The notes: a model not told the origin generated them from the sequence alone. Numbered from the stretch's first letter, positions 1-12,253 are shown. The stretch is DNA of 64,000 nt from Nigrospora sphaerica (GCA_018287875.1 JAGVVL010000013.1:310001-374000); one strand, 5' to 3'. Program-made: numbers and translations.

Positions 1-1340
1 GGCCCAGGTGCTTTCCACTGGCCTGCCTTACTTAAGACGTCTTGGACCTGCTCCGCTGTCACCTCGCCGTCGATGTCGAGAGGCGCTGCGAGCCGGTTTG
101 TTATACGGAAGCCGGTATGCATGGCCTTAGGGAGAGGGTAAAACCTCTCTCGGAAGGCCTCCGTTTTCTCCTTATGGGTTATTGCTTCGCCTCGCGGTGT
201 GTGAAGCGTGGGGACGGCTGGAGGTAGCGGCGGTGCGGCTCCTTCGGTTCTGGCCCATCTCGCGATGTTCCAGACGCCAGCTGGCTGGCTAGAGGCCTCG
301 TGAAGCATGTTTCTCCAGGTCGCTGTTTTTGTAGTGCGGATCGTTTTCTTTTTCGCAAGGGATGCTTGCCGAAGAGCTCGCCAGGCTGCGTCTGTCCTAT
401 CGGATAGCCATGTTCGCTAGGTCCGTCTCTCCTCCTCTATAGCTTCTTTTGTTTCATGGTTCCACCATGCCTTGCTTCTCCCCTTTGAGTAGCGGAGGGG
501 GGCAACTAGGTCGGCTATCCGAGTTAGCTCCTTAGTTAACGTTTCGGTGTATCTGTCGATTTCCTCCGGTGTCTCGAGTAGCCCTGGCTGCGGAAGGTGT
601 GTCGCCTCGGCCTTCGCTTGGTTATAGTCAGCTGTTTTCCAGCTACGCCGTGGCTTATTCTGGGGGTCGTTTTGAGGTCCAGCCACGCGTATCACCTGCG
701 GGAGGTGATCGGATCCAGCATATGGGGCATACCCGTCGTAGGCAGCTCGGAGATCGTCCGTGGCCCACGCTAGGTCGATCGTGGAGTCCATGCACCCTCT
801 TCGAGTCCATGTCGGTGTTCCAGGGGGGGTGATGAGCTGGAGTCTCCAGGATTCTGCTAGCTGGAGCAGCTTATCGGCTGCCTTATGAGGTCGGACGTTG
901 TATCCTCCCCAGACGGGGTGGTGGACGTTAAAGTCTCCTACGAGGACTGTTCGTCCTAGCTGGGGACCGGTAAGGAGGGCTTCGATAGCTGGCAGGTCTG
1001 ATCTGCTAATCGATCCAGGAGGAGGCGAGTATACGCAGATGACTGTTATAGGACCATCTGGCAGCTGGATCGTGATATTGCACCTATCTGACTGCGCCTT
1101 ATAAGTCCACTGCGCGGGGGGGTGCTTCTTATTAATGTAGATGCAAGCCCTGCCTCCCTCGGCGGCATAGAGAAGGTAATACGGGGAGGATCTCGGGCAG
1201 TAGGTGGTCGGTATATGTGGGTTTCTCCAGGGCTCTTGGATAGCTAGGATATCGTACTCTTCGGAGATGGCATCGACTGCCGGGATCTGTGCTTTCTTGC
1301 TTTTCTGCGTGTTCCAGTGTAGGATCCTTAGCGCTGTCAT
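1..1340 (-). pseudogene. LINE-A ORF2, endonuclease part, broken by TAG
   Basis: This is the N-terminal AP-endonuclease (EEP superfamily) domain of ORF2, which nicks target DNA for target-primed reverse transcription. The open part is 417-1340 (307 aa). Visible motifs are HWNTQ near the start, an AIQEPW metal-binding Glu, VLVGDFNVHHPVWGG near residue 140 and AGSDHLP near residue 210. At 417-419 an in-frame TAG ends the frame. Beyond it the same frame continues with sequence homologous to LINE-C, up to the edge of the window. The TAG fits a C-to-T or G-to-A transition. The reverse transcriptase is not present in this window for this copy. Confidence 0.82.
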
Positions 1341-2695
1341 GGTCGAGCGTGGATGCTGTTTAGTGTTGACTCCGGCGTTTCGATGTCCATGTCGTCTGTC
1401 TCTTCGTGGGCTCTGCTGCGGGCTCTGCCAGTGCTTCTAGTGCGGCAGCTGGTTGCTCGACGCTTCCGCGGCTGTACTGTCTGCCAGTCCTCGGCTGTTG
1501 GCTTAGGGGGTTCATGTGAGGGCAGTGCGAATCCCTTCGGTCTCGTGATATAAGCAGCCTTAGCGATCTGGACCTGCTCCTGGCGGACTGGACACTCCTT
1601 AGACCACGCAGTGTGTGGTCCTCGGCATGCTGGACAGCAATATCGGCTCTGGTTCTCCTTTTCCGGGCATTCTTTTTCCTCGTGCTTAGTCGAGGAGCAG
1701 AGCCCGCATCGTCGTGCATAGCGGCAGACTCGGGCAATGTGTCCATATCGATAGCAGCGGTAACACTGCTTAAGCTGCGCTCCTTCAGCGAAAGGCTCGC
1801 ATGGATAATAGCCATACTGCCAGATGAGGCCGTCTCGGCATAGTTGTTCTGCTTGTTGGACCGTGGCGACTGCGATATATAGAGTTGTGACCTTCCTAGA
1901 CGACGTCTTGGCGTTGCGAGGGAGCTTCGCTTCTAGGACATCGATGGGGCCGCCAGGCTGGTTTCGGAGTTGGGCTCCTAGCTGCCCCTGGCTCACCTCT
2001 ATGGCTTCCTTGTTGATACCGTGGGCCACTACTAGGATCTTTCTCTTCTGGATGGAGGCATTCTCTCCGAAGGCCTCGGCAGTCCAGTCTAGGTCGGCTT
2101 CTAGGGCTTGTTTTTCCGCCGCTGTCTTGCATGTGATGGCGTAGTCTCCGCTAGGGAGCTTACGTGCTGCTACTGCTGCCTCTCTCCCTGCGGCGGCGTT
2201 AACCTTGCGAACGACCTCTACGTAGGTGCGTCCTTCTGTCTCTGTGGCCTTAACGGTGATCTCTCGTTCCTGACGGGGAGGAAGCGACTTGGCTATCTGA
2301 GGGGCTCTAGGTAAGGGAGCGGCGGTTATAGCGGTGGTAGCAGCAGCGTATGTCTTAGGGGCCTTGATATCCTTATGGATAGCCTGAAGCGTGTTCTCGA
2401 TGGCATCGATGCGTCTCTCGATGCTAGTCTGGCTATCTGGTTCCTTAGCTGCCGCCTCTAAGACCGGGATGGCGGCTTGTACGGCTGCGACCAGGGTCGC
2501 AACGTCGGAATCGCCAGCTAAGAAGCGTCTGAGGCAGTTTACGGTGCTGCGAATGGCTTCTGGACTGCGTCCGGGTGCCGTGTTGCTGCTTGGCGATGGT
2601 GTTCTTGAGTCCGGAGGTGACGGCTCGGGGGGTGGGGCGGGCCTATGGCGGCTCCCGCCACCCGCGCTTTGCCTCGAGGGTGGTGAATCGACCAT
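1337..2695 (-). CDS. LINE-A ORF1, Gag-like zinc-knuckle protein (452 aa)
   Basis: This is the RNA-binding first ORF of the LINE, presumed to coat element RNA in a ribonucleoprotein. The N-terminus (residues 1-50) is Pro/Ser-rich and disordered. The middle carries a predicted helical part with a repeated Ile/Glu pattern near residues 85-115. Three zinc knuckles follow near residues 300-370: CYRCYRYGHIARVC and CGLCSSTKHEEKEC, both CX2CX4HX4C, and then a CX2CX3HX6C motif. The C-terminal tail is basic and Arg-rich. The frame is fully open, unlike the LINE-B copy, which stops early. The stop overlaps the ORF2 start (ATGA), which suggests coupled reinitiation. It is homologous over its length to 20850-22031. 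Confidence 0.85.
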   Translation of the reverse strand: MVDSPPSRQSAGGGSRHRPAPPPEPSPPDSRTPSPSSNTAPGRSPEAIRSTVNCLRRFLAGDSDVATLVAAVQAAIPVLEAAAKEPDSQTSIERRIDAIENTLQAIHKDIKAPKTYAAATTAITAAPLPRAPQIAKSLPPRQEREITVKATETEGRTYVEVVRKVNAAAGREAAVAARKLPSGDYAITCKTAAEKQALEADLDWTAEAFGENASIQKRKILVVAHGINKEAIEVSQGQLGAQLRNQPGGPIDVLEAKLPRNAKTSSRKVTTLYIAVATVQQAEQLCRDGLIWQYGYYPCEPFAEGAQLKQCYRCYRYGHIARVCRYARRCGLCSSTKHEEKECPEKENQSRYCCPACRGPHTAWSKECPVRQEQVQIAKAAYITRPKGFALPSHEPPKPTAEDWQTVQPRKRRATSCRTRSTGRARSRAHEETDDMDIETPESTLNSIHARP

Positions 2696-2802
2696 TTCTA
2701 GGCTAAATGGAGCCCTAGGAACGGTTTCCGGGCTATCCGGTAGCTTATAGAGTCGTGGTTGTGAAGTTATCGCTGTGTGGGGTCGGTTTCAAAAAGTTTT
2801 TT

Positions 2803-3112
2803 TGATCCTTTAAGTATATTAAGCTCGTTATACGTATTGATAATAGACTGTATAAGAGAAAGATAGAGCGTAAAGGATAATAACCTATCTATAAGCCTAT
2901 AGTTGCTAACTCCGGAAAGAAGCGATAAACGAATTAACCTTTCTAATGTAATAACAAAGGATAAAGAAATAAGACCTCGTATAGTAATTATTTGGAACCA
3001 ATAGACCTTAACGTAACCTACCACAATAAGCCTAGATTTTAAGGTAAGTGTTATAACTATAGGAAGGAAAAGTATCCTGCATACCTATATAAGGAACTTA
3101 AGAAGCCCTAAC
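2803..3112. other. AT-rich gene-free stretch
   Basis: This is a strongly AT-rich tract full of TA dinucleotides between the LINE-A 5' end and an LTR relic. It has no credible gene; the small ORF on the minus strand (2767-3024) has low-complexity composition. It resembles RIP-decayed transposon interior and may be the remains of the LTR element whose terminal repeat starts at 3113. That link is inferred from adjacency only. Confidence 0.5.
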
Positions 3113-3325
3113 TGTAAGGGAGAAGGCGCTGGAGAGGTGCATCCGCAGGCTGGTCACCAGACCTGCGGCACAGACCCACCGGCAGCCTACTAGCGAGGAG
3201 CGGGCGCACTGCTGGCGCCCGACCTGAACTTAGATTCTGCAAGAATCAGTCTGGCAGTGGAATTGAGCCTGCCCTTTGCTACCCTATAACTGACGGTGCC
3301 ATTGTGATTCCTTCGGATCTTTACA
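3113..3325. repeat. LTR relic, inverted relative of the solo LTR at 26652-26898
   Basis: It begins TGTAAGGGAG and ends TCTTTACA, so it keeps TG...CA termini. Its reverse complement aligns along its length with 26652-26898; both contain a conserved block around GGCGCCCGACCTGAACTT. It lacks about 35 bp present in the other copy, which carries a duplicated 26-bp unit. The flanking 5-mers differ, so there is no visible target duplication. It abuts LINE-D exactly at 3326, as expected if this LTR element inserted into that LINE or recombined with it. Confidence 0.6.
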
Positions 3326-3622
3326 TGACTTCACTAGCTAGGAAGCGTTTAAAGTCGTCTATAGTGCTGCGTATATCCTCTGGACTACGTCTAGGTGCTG
3401 TAATGCTGTTTGGCGATGGTGTTCTTGAGTCCGGAGGTGACGGTTTGGGGGGTGGGGCGTGCCTATGGCGGCTCCCACCACCCGCGCTTTGCCTCGAGGG
3501 TGGTGAATCGACCATTTCTAGGCTAAATGAAGCCCTAGGAACAGTTTCCGGGCTATCCGGTAGCTTATAGAGTCGTGGTTGTGAAGTTATCGCTGTGTGG
3601 GGTCGGTTTCGAAAAAGTTTCC
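3326..3622 (-). mobile_element. LINE-D: 5'-terminal LINE fragment
   Basis: This is homologous to the 5' end and first ~60 codons of ORF1 in LINE-A (about 2500-2802) and LINE-B (about 21850-22140). The Met-Val-Asp-Ser start and the Pro/Ser-rich N-terminus of ORF1 are recognisable. The frame then ends where the LTR relic begins at 3325. It is a broken piece, not a 5'-truncated insertion, because the 5' end is what survives. Confidence 0.75.
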
Positions 3623-5733
3623 GTTTATAGATATTACAGTAGTTATCCTGTGATCCGGGCGAACAGTTACGGCGTGGACTGGCGCCTGCAACATCCCTCG
3701 CCGAACACCGTCGTGAAGTTCTCACCTATTATTTGTGCTATGCAGGCGTGAAACGGCTTCGGTGATGTTCTTTTGCGACTTGGCACGCCACGATGTAATT
3801 ATTAGGGCAAGAATGACGTTGAACCTTGGGGCCAATGGTGTTAGCCGGGGTTCTCGACTTGCGGGGTGTCACCTAGCGCTGACGCTTGTCTACAAATAGA
3901 ATGTCTGAATCTGGTGTATCGTTCTAGTGTTGCCAGAGCCTGTTGACTACCTTTGATACCATCCCGGGTTGTCATACTGCCACCTACATTTTTTTTCTTT
4001 CCTTATTTAGACATGGCAGTCGTCTTTTCCAAGAAGCACACTTTAGTAGCTTTGCCTACCTCTCGAAGAACATAATTTTCAGCCGACCGCTTTTCATACT
4101 CACTTTGGCCAGGGCTGTATGAAGTGTTTCGTCTAATAGGAACCGCCTATTTGCCTACACAACCGTCGGATATTGTCGTCGTCGCCGTTAAAGTATTCAG
4201 CCACTGTCGCCGCGAAGGCAAATCAAACAATAAGTGCACTGGCGAAGAAGCCGCGTTAGCGGACAAGCGCGCAAACCTCGAGTGTCTGTAATAACTAACC
4301 GAAGCTACGGCGGAGTAGGCAAAAATGCGTCTCTCATAGAGCATTGTATACACTGCCGGGACAAGCCTTTGTCCTGCGCTGCCTTGCTTTATTCAATTGG
4401 ACCGATACTCTCCCTCATTGGGCCTCGTGTGCGCACTAGCAAGGCAGCTCTAGGCCTTCCAAGCTCCCTGTTCTTGCGTAGGACCGCCATTAGCTGCATC
4501 CTGGTTCACACGATAAGATACCAGCCGCTACTGGATGGAATTTCCGACAATTATTATACTATTGTTTCATTGTGGTGCGAGGGCTGGTATGAGGCGCCTA
4601 GAAACGACGGAGGGGAAGCGCGTCTCTGGACGGATTGACCTCGCTCGAATCTGAACGGATTCTTGTAAGATTGTCCCCGCTGGCAATTCACATTACTATA
4701 TTGTGGAAGGCTGCTAGTAATCCAAATAAACGTGGTTTCGAGGAGGCAGACTATCGGGACTTTTGGAAGTTCTCTACTGTTGCAACTATACCGGGCAATG
4801 GGTCTGATCGAATATTCCGCGACGGCTGAAGAGAGGGGACATCAATGATGGATCACAAAGATATCAACCCGACGTGTATGGTTCCCTGGTACGCCCTGGA
4901 ATCTGGCTCTTACATGAGGATACACTGTTCTTGAAATAGAACCCAGATTTTTCGAGGTAGGAACTATTGCTCATAAGTACTTCTTATACAGGTGTCATCC
5001 GTTGGTGCTGTGTACATGGCTTGTCGTCCGTTATGGCGGGCAAATGACGGCAAGTCGCGAAGAACATTACAACAAGGACTTGGTGGAGCCAGCCCGGTCG
5101 AGGACCAACCCAGAATGATATTTAGGGGGACGCCGATTCCGTCACTCTTGTTACCCTGGGTCGCACGCAATCCCCTCTATCGCTTCCCTCATGCTTTTGC
5201 CAAGTATCTATGACGCTCAAGATTTGTGCCTATGGTTCGGTGCGTCGGAGGACTCTCTCTTTCGGTTGGCCCTATGTCGCGATCCGGGGGGCGCAAGACG
5301 TGCTCCGGCCGCTACCCAATAAGAATCGCCGGCGGCGACAAGGTTCCCCAAACCGGCGCTATCACCCCTAGGTGGAGGGTGATGTTCTAAAGCACGTCTT
5401 CTTTTATGTAGTGCGCCTGTCTCCTACCTTGATAGTAGTTCAGCCGGTGTAGATGGCTCCATAATGCGCAAGGGCTGGAGTCGGACAGGGCGACCCAAAC
5501 CTTATATGTGGGGCCTTCTCCGCCTCCAGTGTAGAAGATGTGCGCACCATATAAATGATGACCAAGGGCCATTGTCACTTTCGCTTAAACCGCCTATGCC
5601 CGTATAAATACGGAAACCACCGCCCTGCCGCACTTCTACGCGCAACGGATCACCCCCAGTGCCCGATCGCCTAATTGCCCGCCATAGCTGCACCTCAGAT
5701 TCGGCCCCGTCAATACATGAGATCCAACCAAGT
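3623..5733. other. Unassigned region upstream of the MFS gene
   Basis: There is no recognisable gene here. The longest ORF (4234-4638 +, 134 aa) has no motif I recognise, no intron pattern and no homologue in the window. Composition is mixed and not strongly RIP-like. The last few hundred bases before 5734 presumably hold the MFS promoter, but no clear TATA box is seen. Confidence 0.4.
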
Positions 5734-7810
5734 ATGACTGACGTTACGGAAAGGCCGGGCGAAAAAGATGCCACGACGCCAGAGGTCCCGGCAACGTCTG
5801 ACTCGGAAGCGGCGGAGCGGATGGGCCACGTGAACGAGAAGGCGCTGCTACGCAAGCTCGACTACCATTTACTGCCCGCCGTCGGCATTCTATATCTGCT
5901 CTCGTTTCTGGACCGCAGTAATGGTACAGCCGTCTCAAACCCGCCTGGAAGCGATCTACGCGCAAATGCTGACCAAATGGCGTCCAGTGGGAAACGCAAG
6001 GCTTGAGGGCCTTCTGAACGACCTGCATATGAGTACGGCCCCCGTTTGCTCGCCTCGCGCCGTCCCTTTACTGAATGCCATGACGCCCGGCAGCTGGGAA
6101 CCAGTACCTCACCGGCCTGACACTGTACTTCGTTGGCTATGTCCTCTTCGAGGTACGAAGTTCTGCACAAACCTGGCGAGAGCGATCCTCCTCCCCCTGG
6201 ATCCCAACACGCTAACCCGATGAGGCCAGATCCCCTGCAACATCGTCCTTAAGAAGACCACGCCGCGCATCTGGCTGCCGGTCCTGACCTTGGCCTGGGG
6301 CGTCGTGGCCACGCTTCTCGGTATCGTAAAGGACATGAACGGCTTTTTTGTGGCCCGCTTCTTCCTCGGCGTTACTGAGTCCGGCCTGTTTCCCGGTGTT
6401 GTATACTATTTCTCTATGTGGTACGGCAAGTATCGGGGCGCCGAAATTCCGCACGTATTCGATTGCTCGGGGGGAAAGGGAAAATTTGCTGACGTGACCG
6501 GCCTAGGTACCGTCGCCGCGAGCGGCAATACCGCATATCGCTGTTCTTTAGCGCAGCGTCTCTAGCGGGTGCCTTTGGTGGTATTTTAGCCTATGTGGGT
6601 TGGGCCAGCACTGGGGACGTGAAGATCATGCTAATATTACTCTAGGGCATTGGCAAAATGAGCGGCGTGGTATGGGAAAATGGATGGCGATGGATATTTA
6701 TTCTCGTAAGTCAGCAAGCCAACCCGCCTTACTCTTTCTTGTTCCTTTTCTGGCCATCTGACACCAAAGCCTTGCTGTGGGGTTCGGAATTGATTGTTTT
6801 GTCTCTTGCTCTCCGTAGTTCACGGTGCAACAATCGCCACCACTAACCGGGCCATAGGAAGGCATTGCAACGTGCATCGTTGCTCTCGCAGCGTTTAAGT
6901 TTATCCACAACTACCCAAAAACATCGTCTTTCCTCTCCGAGGACGAAAGGACCTTTATCTACCGACGACTTGCCGCCGACAGCGACGCGACTCAGGAGGA
7001 GAAGTTCAGCTGGAGGGCCGTCACGGAGGCTCTTCAAGACGTGAACTGTTGGCTTTACGGAATCGGCTTCCATACTATGAGTCTGCCACTTTACACCCTC
7101 TCCCTGTTCTTGGTAAGTCACGATTTGAAATTGCTTTCCCTCGATGTACTCGGTCCCGCCAACAACTGTCCTTTCGGTGTTCAGTCAAGTGATTCGCGTG
7201 AAAGTGACTAACAGATCGGCAGCCCACAATCATTGCTAGTCTTGGCTACACAGCGGCAACGGCCCAACTACTCACCGTGCCCCCTTACGCGTTTGCCTTT
7301 TTAACTACCCTTTTGGCGGCACATTTATCGGAGAAGTACGGGCAGCGGGCACTCTTCATCGCCGGGTCATCATTATTCGGGGCTATTGGATATTGCCTAC
7401 TTTTAGGGAACACGACACCGGTAACACGACCGGGCTTATCGTATGCGGGCGTCTTCTTCGCCGCTGGCGGCATCTACCCGGCTGTGGCCCTGGTTCTTTC
7501 ATGGCCAGCTATTAACGTGTCGGGGCAAACGAAACGCGCCGTCGCGAACGCCCTACAAATCAGCGTCGGTAACCTTGGCGCTGTCCTCGGTACCCAGCTA
7601 TATCGGTCTGGGGATGGCCCACGGTTTATTGTCGGTCACGCCCTCGCACTTACATACCTGCTCGCGAACGTCGGCGTTGTATCCATCTTAGGCCGCCGTC
7701 TACGCGCCGAGAACAGCCGTCGCGACGCCCTGGCCACAGAAATCAAGGATGTTGGCGCCGTGCCCGATTGGCGCGGTGATGTGGACCCTAGGTGGCGGTT
7801 CGAGTATTGA
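5734..7810 (+). CDS. MFS permease, allantoate/nicotinate (Dal5/ACS) family, 8 exons, 491 aa
   Basis: This is a plasma-membrane symporter of the anion:cation symporter branch, probably importing an organic anion such as a vitamin, ureide or carboxylate; the substrate is not readable. Eight exons join cleanly: 5734-5923, 5988-6032, 6094-6152, 6230-6420, 6507-6594, 6646-6705, 6858-7112 and 7223-7810. The total of 1476 bases is divisible by three. All introns are GT...AG, and several have GCTGAC or GCTAAT branch points. Family hallmarks are KLDYHLLPAVGILYLLSFLD in TM1, DRSNVGNARLEG after splicing, a TGNQYLTGL-type loop, ARFFLGVTESGLFPG and a C-terminal Asp/Arg-rich tail with WRFEY. An upstream in-frame ATG at 5659 would add 25 residues; 5734 fits the family length better. 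It shows no nonsense change although the surroundings are decayed. Confidence 0.85.
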
Positions 7811-8860
7811 CGGAAGAATATTCGGGCCGGGTACCTGGCGTACTCAACAGCGAATGGCTCAGAAGGCTGGAAGCAAGTAAGCTGGGAGACCTTGGCCACC
7901 CGATGGTAGTAATATATGGGTAGCTGGGCGGTACTAGGGCAACCTCGGGCGAGCATATAGAACGCTGGCCTACCGCCTTGATGATGACTACTGCGATGTA
8001 GAACGGGGCATTTCAGCTAATTATGATTACTATATTTAAACCACAAGACTTTATAGTGCACGTCGCATCTTAGAGTTTGCTGCGAGAATAGATAACTTTG
8101 TTTTGACAGTCTTTCCATGACCCAACAGGCGGCGTTGTCATCGTCACGATCGCCCGCAGTGACGAGCTGTGCCGCTCGCCGCGCTGCGTCGGCCCCTCTT
8201 TGACCGTAGAGGTGCGACGCACACGGCCGCTCGCCGTGTTGCACCACGTCGCCAGCTTGCGGCCGGATGCTCGCCGTGCGTGGCGGGTGCGTGACCAGCT
8301 TCCTGCAGCCCTCCCGGCGCATCGCCGCCTACTTGGCCGCCCAAACCAGCAGCCACGCAAAGACCTCGTTGCGCAGCTGCTGTGCCGGGCTGTGGGACCG
8401 CTCGCCAAGGCGTTGCGCGCTTTCGTTGTCCTCACTGCGGGGCCGTAGGTATTCGGCATGTTCAGATGAGGAAACGTTGCGCTCCCGTCGTGGTCCGACG
8501 ACGATACGATAGCCTGGGTTCCAAGTGGACGCATTGGGGTTTTACTTTCAAACTGGCCGGGTGAAGGGACCGGTGATATAAGCCTACCGAGGGTGTCTGT
8601 GTTGTGACTTTGTTGATGAATGGGACGCTTAACTGGCATCAGCGCGTGGTCTTCCTCAGTGTAGGGCACTCCTAGGTGCTATTGCCTAACTTGAGCTCAA
8701 AAAGTAAATAGCGTCGTCAACTCGTTAAAGCAGTGTCCCAAGGCCAGTACGAAAGTAATGTAAGGCATGATACCGAGGCTGTCTTAATGAACTCGTTACG
8801 TACAGACAGCCGGAATCACGCTGGCGGCGGCTGTGTAGACCTGACTGCCCCGCCACTTCA
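7811..8860. other. Gap between the MFS gene and the TE nest
   Basis: There is no supported gene. A GC-rich patch at 8140-8450 gives overlapping ORFs in several frames of both strands (the longest is 8070-8669 on the minus strand), none with a recognisable domain. The left flank of the LINE-B target site begins at 8861. Before the insertions this region was continuous with 22162 onward, the HET gene upstream region. Confidence 0.45.
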
Positions 8861-9064
8861 TCGTGCTAATCCATATTATTATTATTATTATTCTTACACC
8901 TAGCGACCTATTTAGGCCATGAGGACCCCCTGCGCATCTTAGCCTAGGAAAACCGTTCCGGGCTAACGTCCGGCCGGGTGAAAAACCTAGGTTCCGCTGT
9001 GTCGTACCGCTTCTATCTGCTCTTTGACCTGCCATACCGAGATCGGGCTCAGCGCGCCCGCTTC

Positions 9065-12000
9065 CTAGCTGATAAGTTGATTCGCTAGCTGGAACATGTC
9101 CAGCCTTCCAGAGCGGAGTAGCCATCTTACGATAATTCCTGCTTTTCCGGGGGTGTCGAGCATCCTGTCTGTGTCGATCGGCTCTCCTAGAGCTTGGACG
9201 AGATGCTCTCGTCTTTCTCTTTCCCGTGGGCAGAAAACGAGGATATACCGGACGGTCTCCCTGCCCTAACTGCAGACGCACTAGAGGCTGTCGAAGCCTG
9301 GAACCCTACGCTTAAAAAGGAAGTCTCGCAGCTTAATCTTACTAGTCCTTGCTTAGACGAGGATAGAGCTCTTGGCCTTATGGAGTCCTTTATAAAGCTT
9401 AAGGACGTGCTTATTTAGCGGTATTTTAGTTGCTGCTGGGGTTCGTGCTGTTCGATTTTACTACGCTTGTTGCTATCTTTGAAGCCAGTCTCTCTCCTCA
9501 GCCTTATATGCTGAGTCTCTAGCTAGCTATTCGTCTAGCCACCTCTTACGATCGGGAGCGTCGGGGCCTTTCGGTCTGCGTCGGCGAGTCGGTCTTGTTA
9601 GGATCCATCTAGCTGCGCTATCGCATCTCGCTTGGATAAGTGATGCGATACGCGGCTGTTGGAGCCTCTCTTCCGATGCCGCCACCCTTCTGTTGAGCCA
9701 CGTGTCTAAGGGGGACACGTAAGCTTCGGTTTCTAGTACTGCGGTGGCCGTGGCTTTAAAAGCTCCTGTGACCTTTCGGAGGCACTCTGTCTGGACGTCG
9801 TTGAGTGCCTTGGCTCTATTTTTCGAGATCTGGCGGTGCCACTCTGAAGCTCTATAGCCTATCGCAGACTGTACAACGGCTATATAGACTTGGCGGGCTC
9901 GCTGGAGAGATGCGGCCTATATCGAGCCGGCTATCCGGTTTAGAGCATAAACCTACGTCGCTATCTTCTTCGATATCGACTGGATGTGGACGTCCCAGCG
10001 GAGACGTCTATCCACCTGGATGCCAAGGACACGGCAGGAGTCTTCTAGTTCGATTTCGTGACCTTCTAAGGCTATCTTCGTGTCCGGACCTTTCTGTCTT
10101 CGAGAGAAGTGGACTAGGTAATATTTCTATACTGCGAAGGTCATGCCGTGGCTGACTGCCTATTCCTTACAGATCCTGTGAGCGGCTTCTAGCCGCTCGC
10201 AGGTCTGCTCGGGGTCCAAACCGAAGCCCACGCGGTTCGTATCGTCTGCGAAGGCTATAGTAGCTATCCCTAGTACAGCGCGGAGAGCCTTATAGAGACC
10301 GGCTATATAGAGGCAGAAGAGGATAGGTGATAAGGGTGAGCCCTGCGGGACGCCTGCCGGGACTGGGATCTCGTCCGATTCCTGGCTATTAAAGAATAGC
10401 GTAGTGGACCGGTTAAATAGGAAGCTTCGGATCCAGCTAATAGTCCATATAGGGATCCTTAGCGCTCGCAGGTTAGCAAGGAGCCTTCCATAATCGACGG
10501 AGTCGAAAGCGCCCGAAATATCCAGCGATAAAAGGGTTGCTGCGCCTCCATATTTACAGGCTATGCGGACTAAATACGTTAGCAACCGTAAGGCTGTTTT
10601 TATAGAGCGGCCTTTCCGGTTGCCCATCTGTTTATCCGGGAGCAGTCCGTTCTCTTCGGCAAAGCTAGCTAGCCGTTACGCTAGTAGGCTCTCGATCGCT
10701 TTCCCTATAGTGTTGAGCAGCGCAATAGGTCTCCATCCGCCGGCTTAGTGATACTCGTTTAGCTGCTTTCTTGGCTTCCGGAGGATAACGGTGACTGCTT
10801 TCCGGAACGCTCTTGGATAGTATCCTATATGCCAGCACGCTTCCGCTAGGGAGGCCAAGGCCTGGAAGAGGGGCTTTCCTAGGCGTTTAAGGAATCCGTT
10901 CGGAAGCTGGTCTGGTCCAGGTGCCTTCCACTGGCCTGCCTTAGTAAGGACGTCTTGGACTTGTTCTGCTGTCACCTTGCTGTCCATATCGAGAGGCGCT
11001 GCGAGCCGGTTCGTTGTTCGGAAGCCGGTGTACGTAGCCTTAGGGAGGGGATAGAACCTCTCTCGAAAGGCCTCTGTTTTCTCCTTATGGGTCGTTGCTT
11101 CGCCACGCGATGTGTAGAGTGTAGGGACTGCCGGGGGTAATGGCTGTGCTGCTCCTTCCGTTCTTGCCCATCTCGCGATATTCTAGACGCCCGCTGGCTG
11201 GCTAGACGCCTCGTGGAGCATATGTCTCCAGGACGCCGTCTTAGCTTCTCGGATTGCTTTCTTCTTTAAGAGAGTTGACTGCCGGAGGGCTCGCTAAGCT
11301 ACGTCCGTCCTATTGGAAAGCCATATCCGCTAAGTTCGTCGCTCCTTTTCTATAGCTTCTTCTGTCTCGCGGTTCCACCAGGCTTTACCTCTCCCTTTAG
11401 AGTAGCGGAGGGGGGCAACTAGGTCGGCTATCCGAGTTAATTCCTTAGTTAACGTTTCGGTGTAGCTATCGATTTCTTCTGGTGTCTCGAGTCGCCCTGG
11501 CTGTGGTAGGTGTGCCGCCTCTGCCTTCGCCTGGTTATAGTCAGCTGTTTTCCAGCTACGCCGTGGCTTATTCTGGGGGTCGTTTTAAGGTCCAGCCACG
11601 CGTATCACCTGCGGGAGGTGATCGGATCCGGCATATGGGGCATACCCGTCGTAGGCAGCTCGGAGATCGTCCGTGGCCCACGCTAGGTCGATCGTGGAGT
11701 CTATGCACCCTCTTCGAGTCCATGTTAGTGTTCCAGGGGGCGTGATAAGCTGGAGTCTCCAGGATTCTGCTAGCTGGAGTAGCTTATCGGCTGCCTTATA
11801 AGGTCGGACGTTGTATCCTCCCTAGACAGGGTGGTGGACGTTAAAGTCTCCTACGAGGACTGTTCGTCCTAGCTAGGGACCAGTAAGGAGGGCTTCGATA
11901 GCTGGCAGGTCTGATCTACTAATCGATCCAGGAGGAGGCGAGTACACGCAGATGACTATTATAGGACTATCTAGCAACTGGATCGTAATATTGCACCTAT

Positions 12001-12253
12001 CTGATTGCGCCTTATAAGTCCACTGCGTTAAGGGGTGCTTCTTGTTAATGTAAATACAAGCTCTGCCTCCCTCGGCGGCATAGAGAAGGTAGTACGGAGA
12101 GGATCTCGGGCAGTAGGTGGTCGGCATATGTGGGTTTCGCTAGGGCTCTTAGATAGCCAGGACGTCGTACTCTTCGGAGATAGCATCGACTGCCGGGATC
12201 TGTGCTTTCTTGCTTTTCTGCGTGTTCCAGTGTAGGATCCTTAGCGCTGTCAT
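9065..12253 (-). pseudogene. LINE-B ORF2: endonuclease, reverse transcriptase and C-terminal zinc knuckle, decayed
   Basis: ORF2 starts at ATG 12253, overlapping the ORF1 stop, and would end at the TAG whose complement is 9065-9067, by homology with LINE-C. The endonuclease lies at about 11600-12253. The reverse transcriptase lies at about 10160-10990, with GVPQGSPLSPILF and the catalytic FADDTN box near 10235. The C-terminal Cys/His region is near 9200-9300. The frame is cut by many stops, for example in the endonuclease near 12150 and at the ends of the open pieces 10745-10987 and 10160-10627. The G-run near 9711 keeps the original frame, whereas LINE-C has lost one G there. No RNase H domain is recognisable. 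Confidence 0.8.

Larger units (their letters stand above)
1..2802 (-). mobile_element. LINE-A: Tad1-like non-LTR retrotransposon, 3' part cut by window edge
   Basis: This element reads right to left. Its 5' end lies near 2802, where similarity to the 5' ends at 3622 and about 22140 stops. It carries ORF1 (1337-2695) and the endonuclease part of ORF2 (from 1340 leftwards); the two overlap by ATGA. Bases 1-214 match LINE-C at about 26112-26317, so the reverse transcriptase part must continue left of the window or be lost. ORF1 is open over its full length, but ORF2 has an in-frame TAG at 417-419. No target duplication can be checked because one end is missing. The ORF order, zinc knuckles and AP endonuclease fit Tad1-like fungal LINEs; the exact family is inferred. 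Confidence 0.88.

Noticed and set aside
8070..8669. 199-codon ORF on the minus strand and several overlapping plus ORFs
   Set aside because: GC-rich patch with few stops in all frames; no recognisable protein family.
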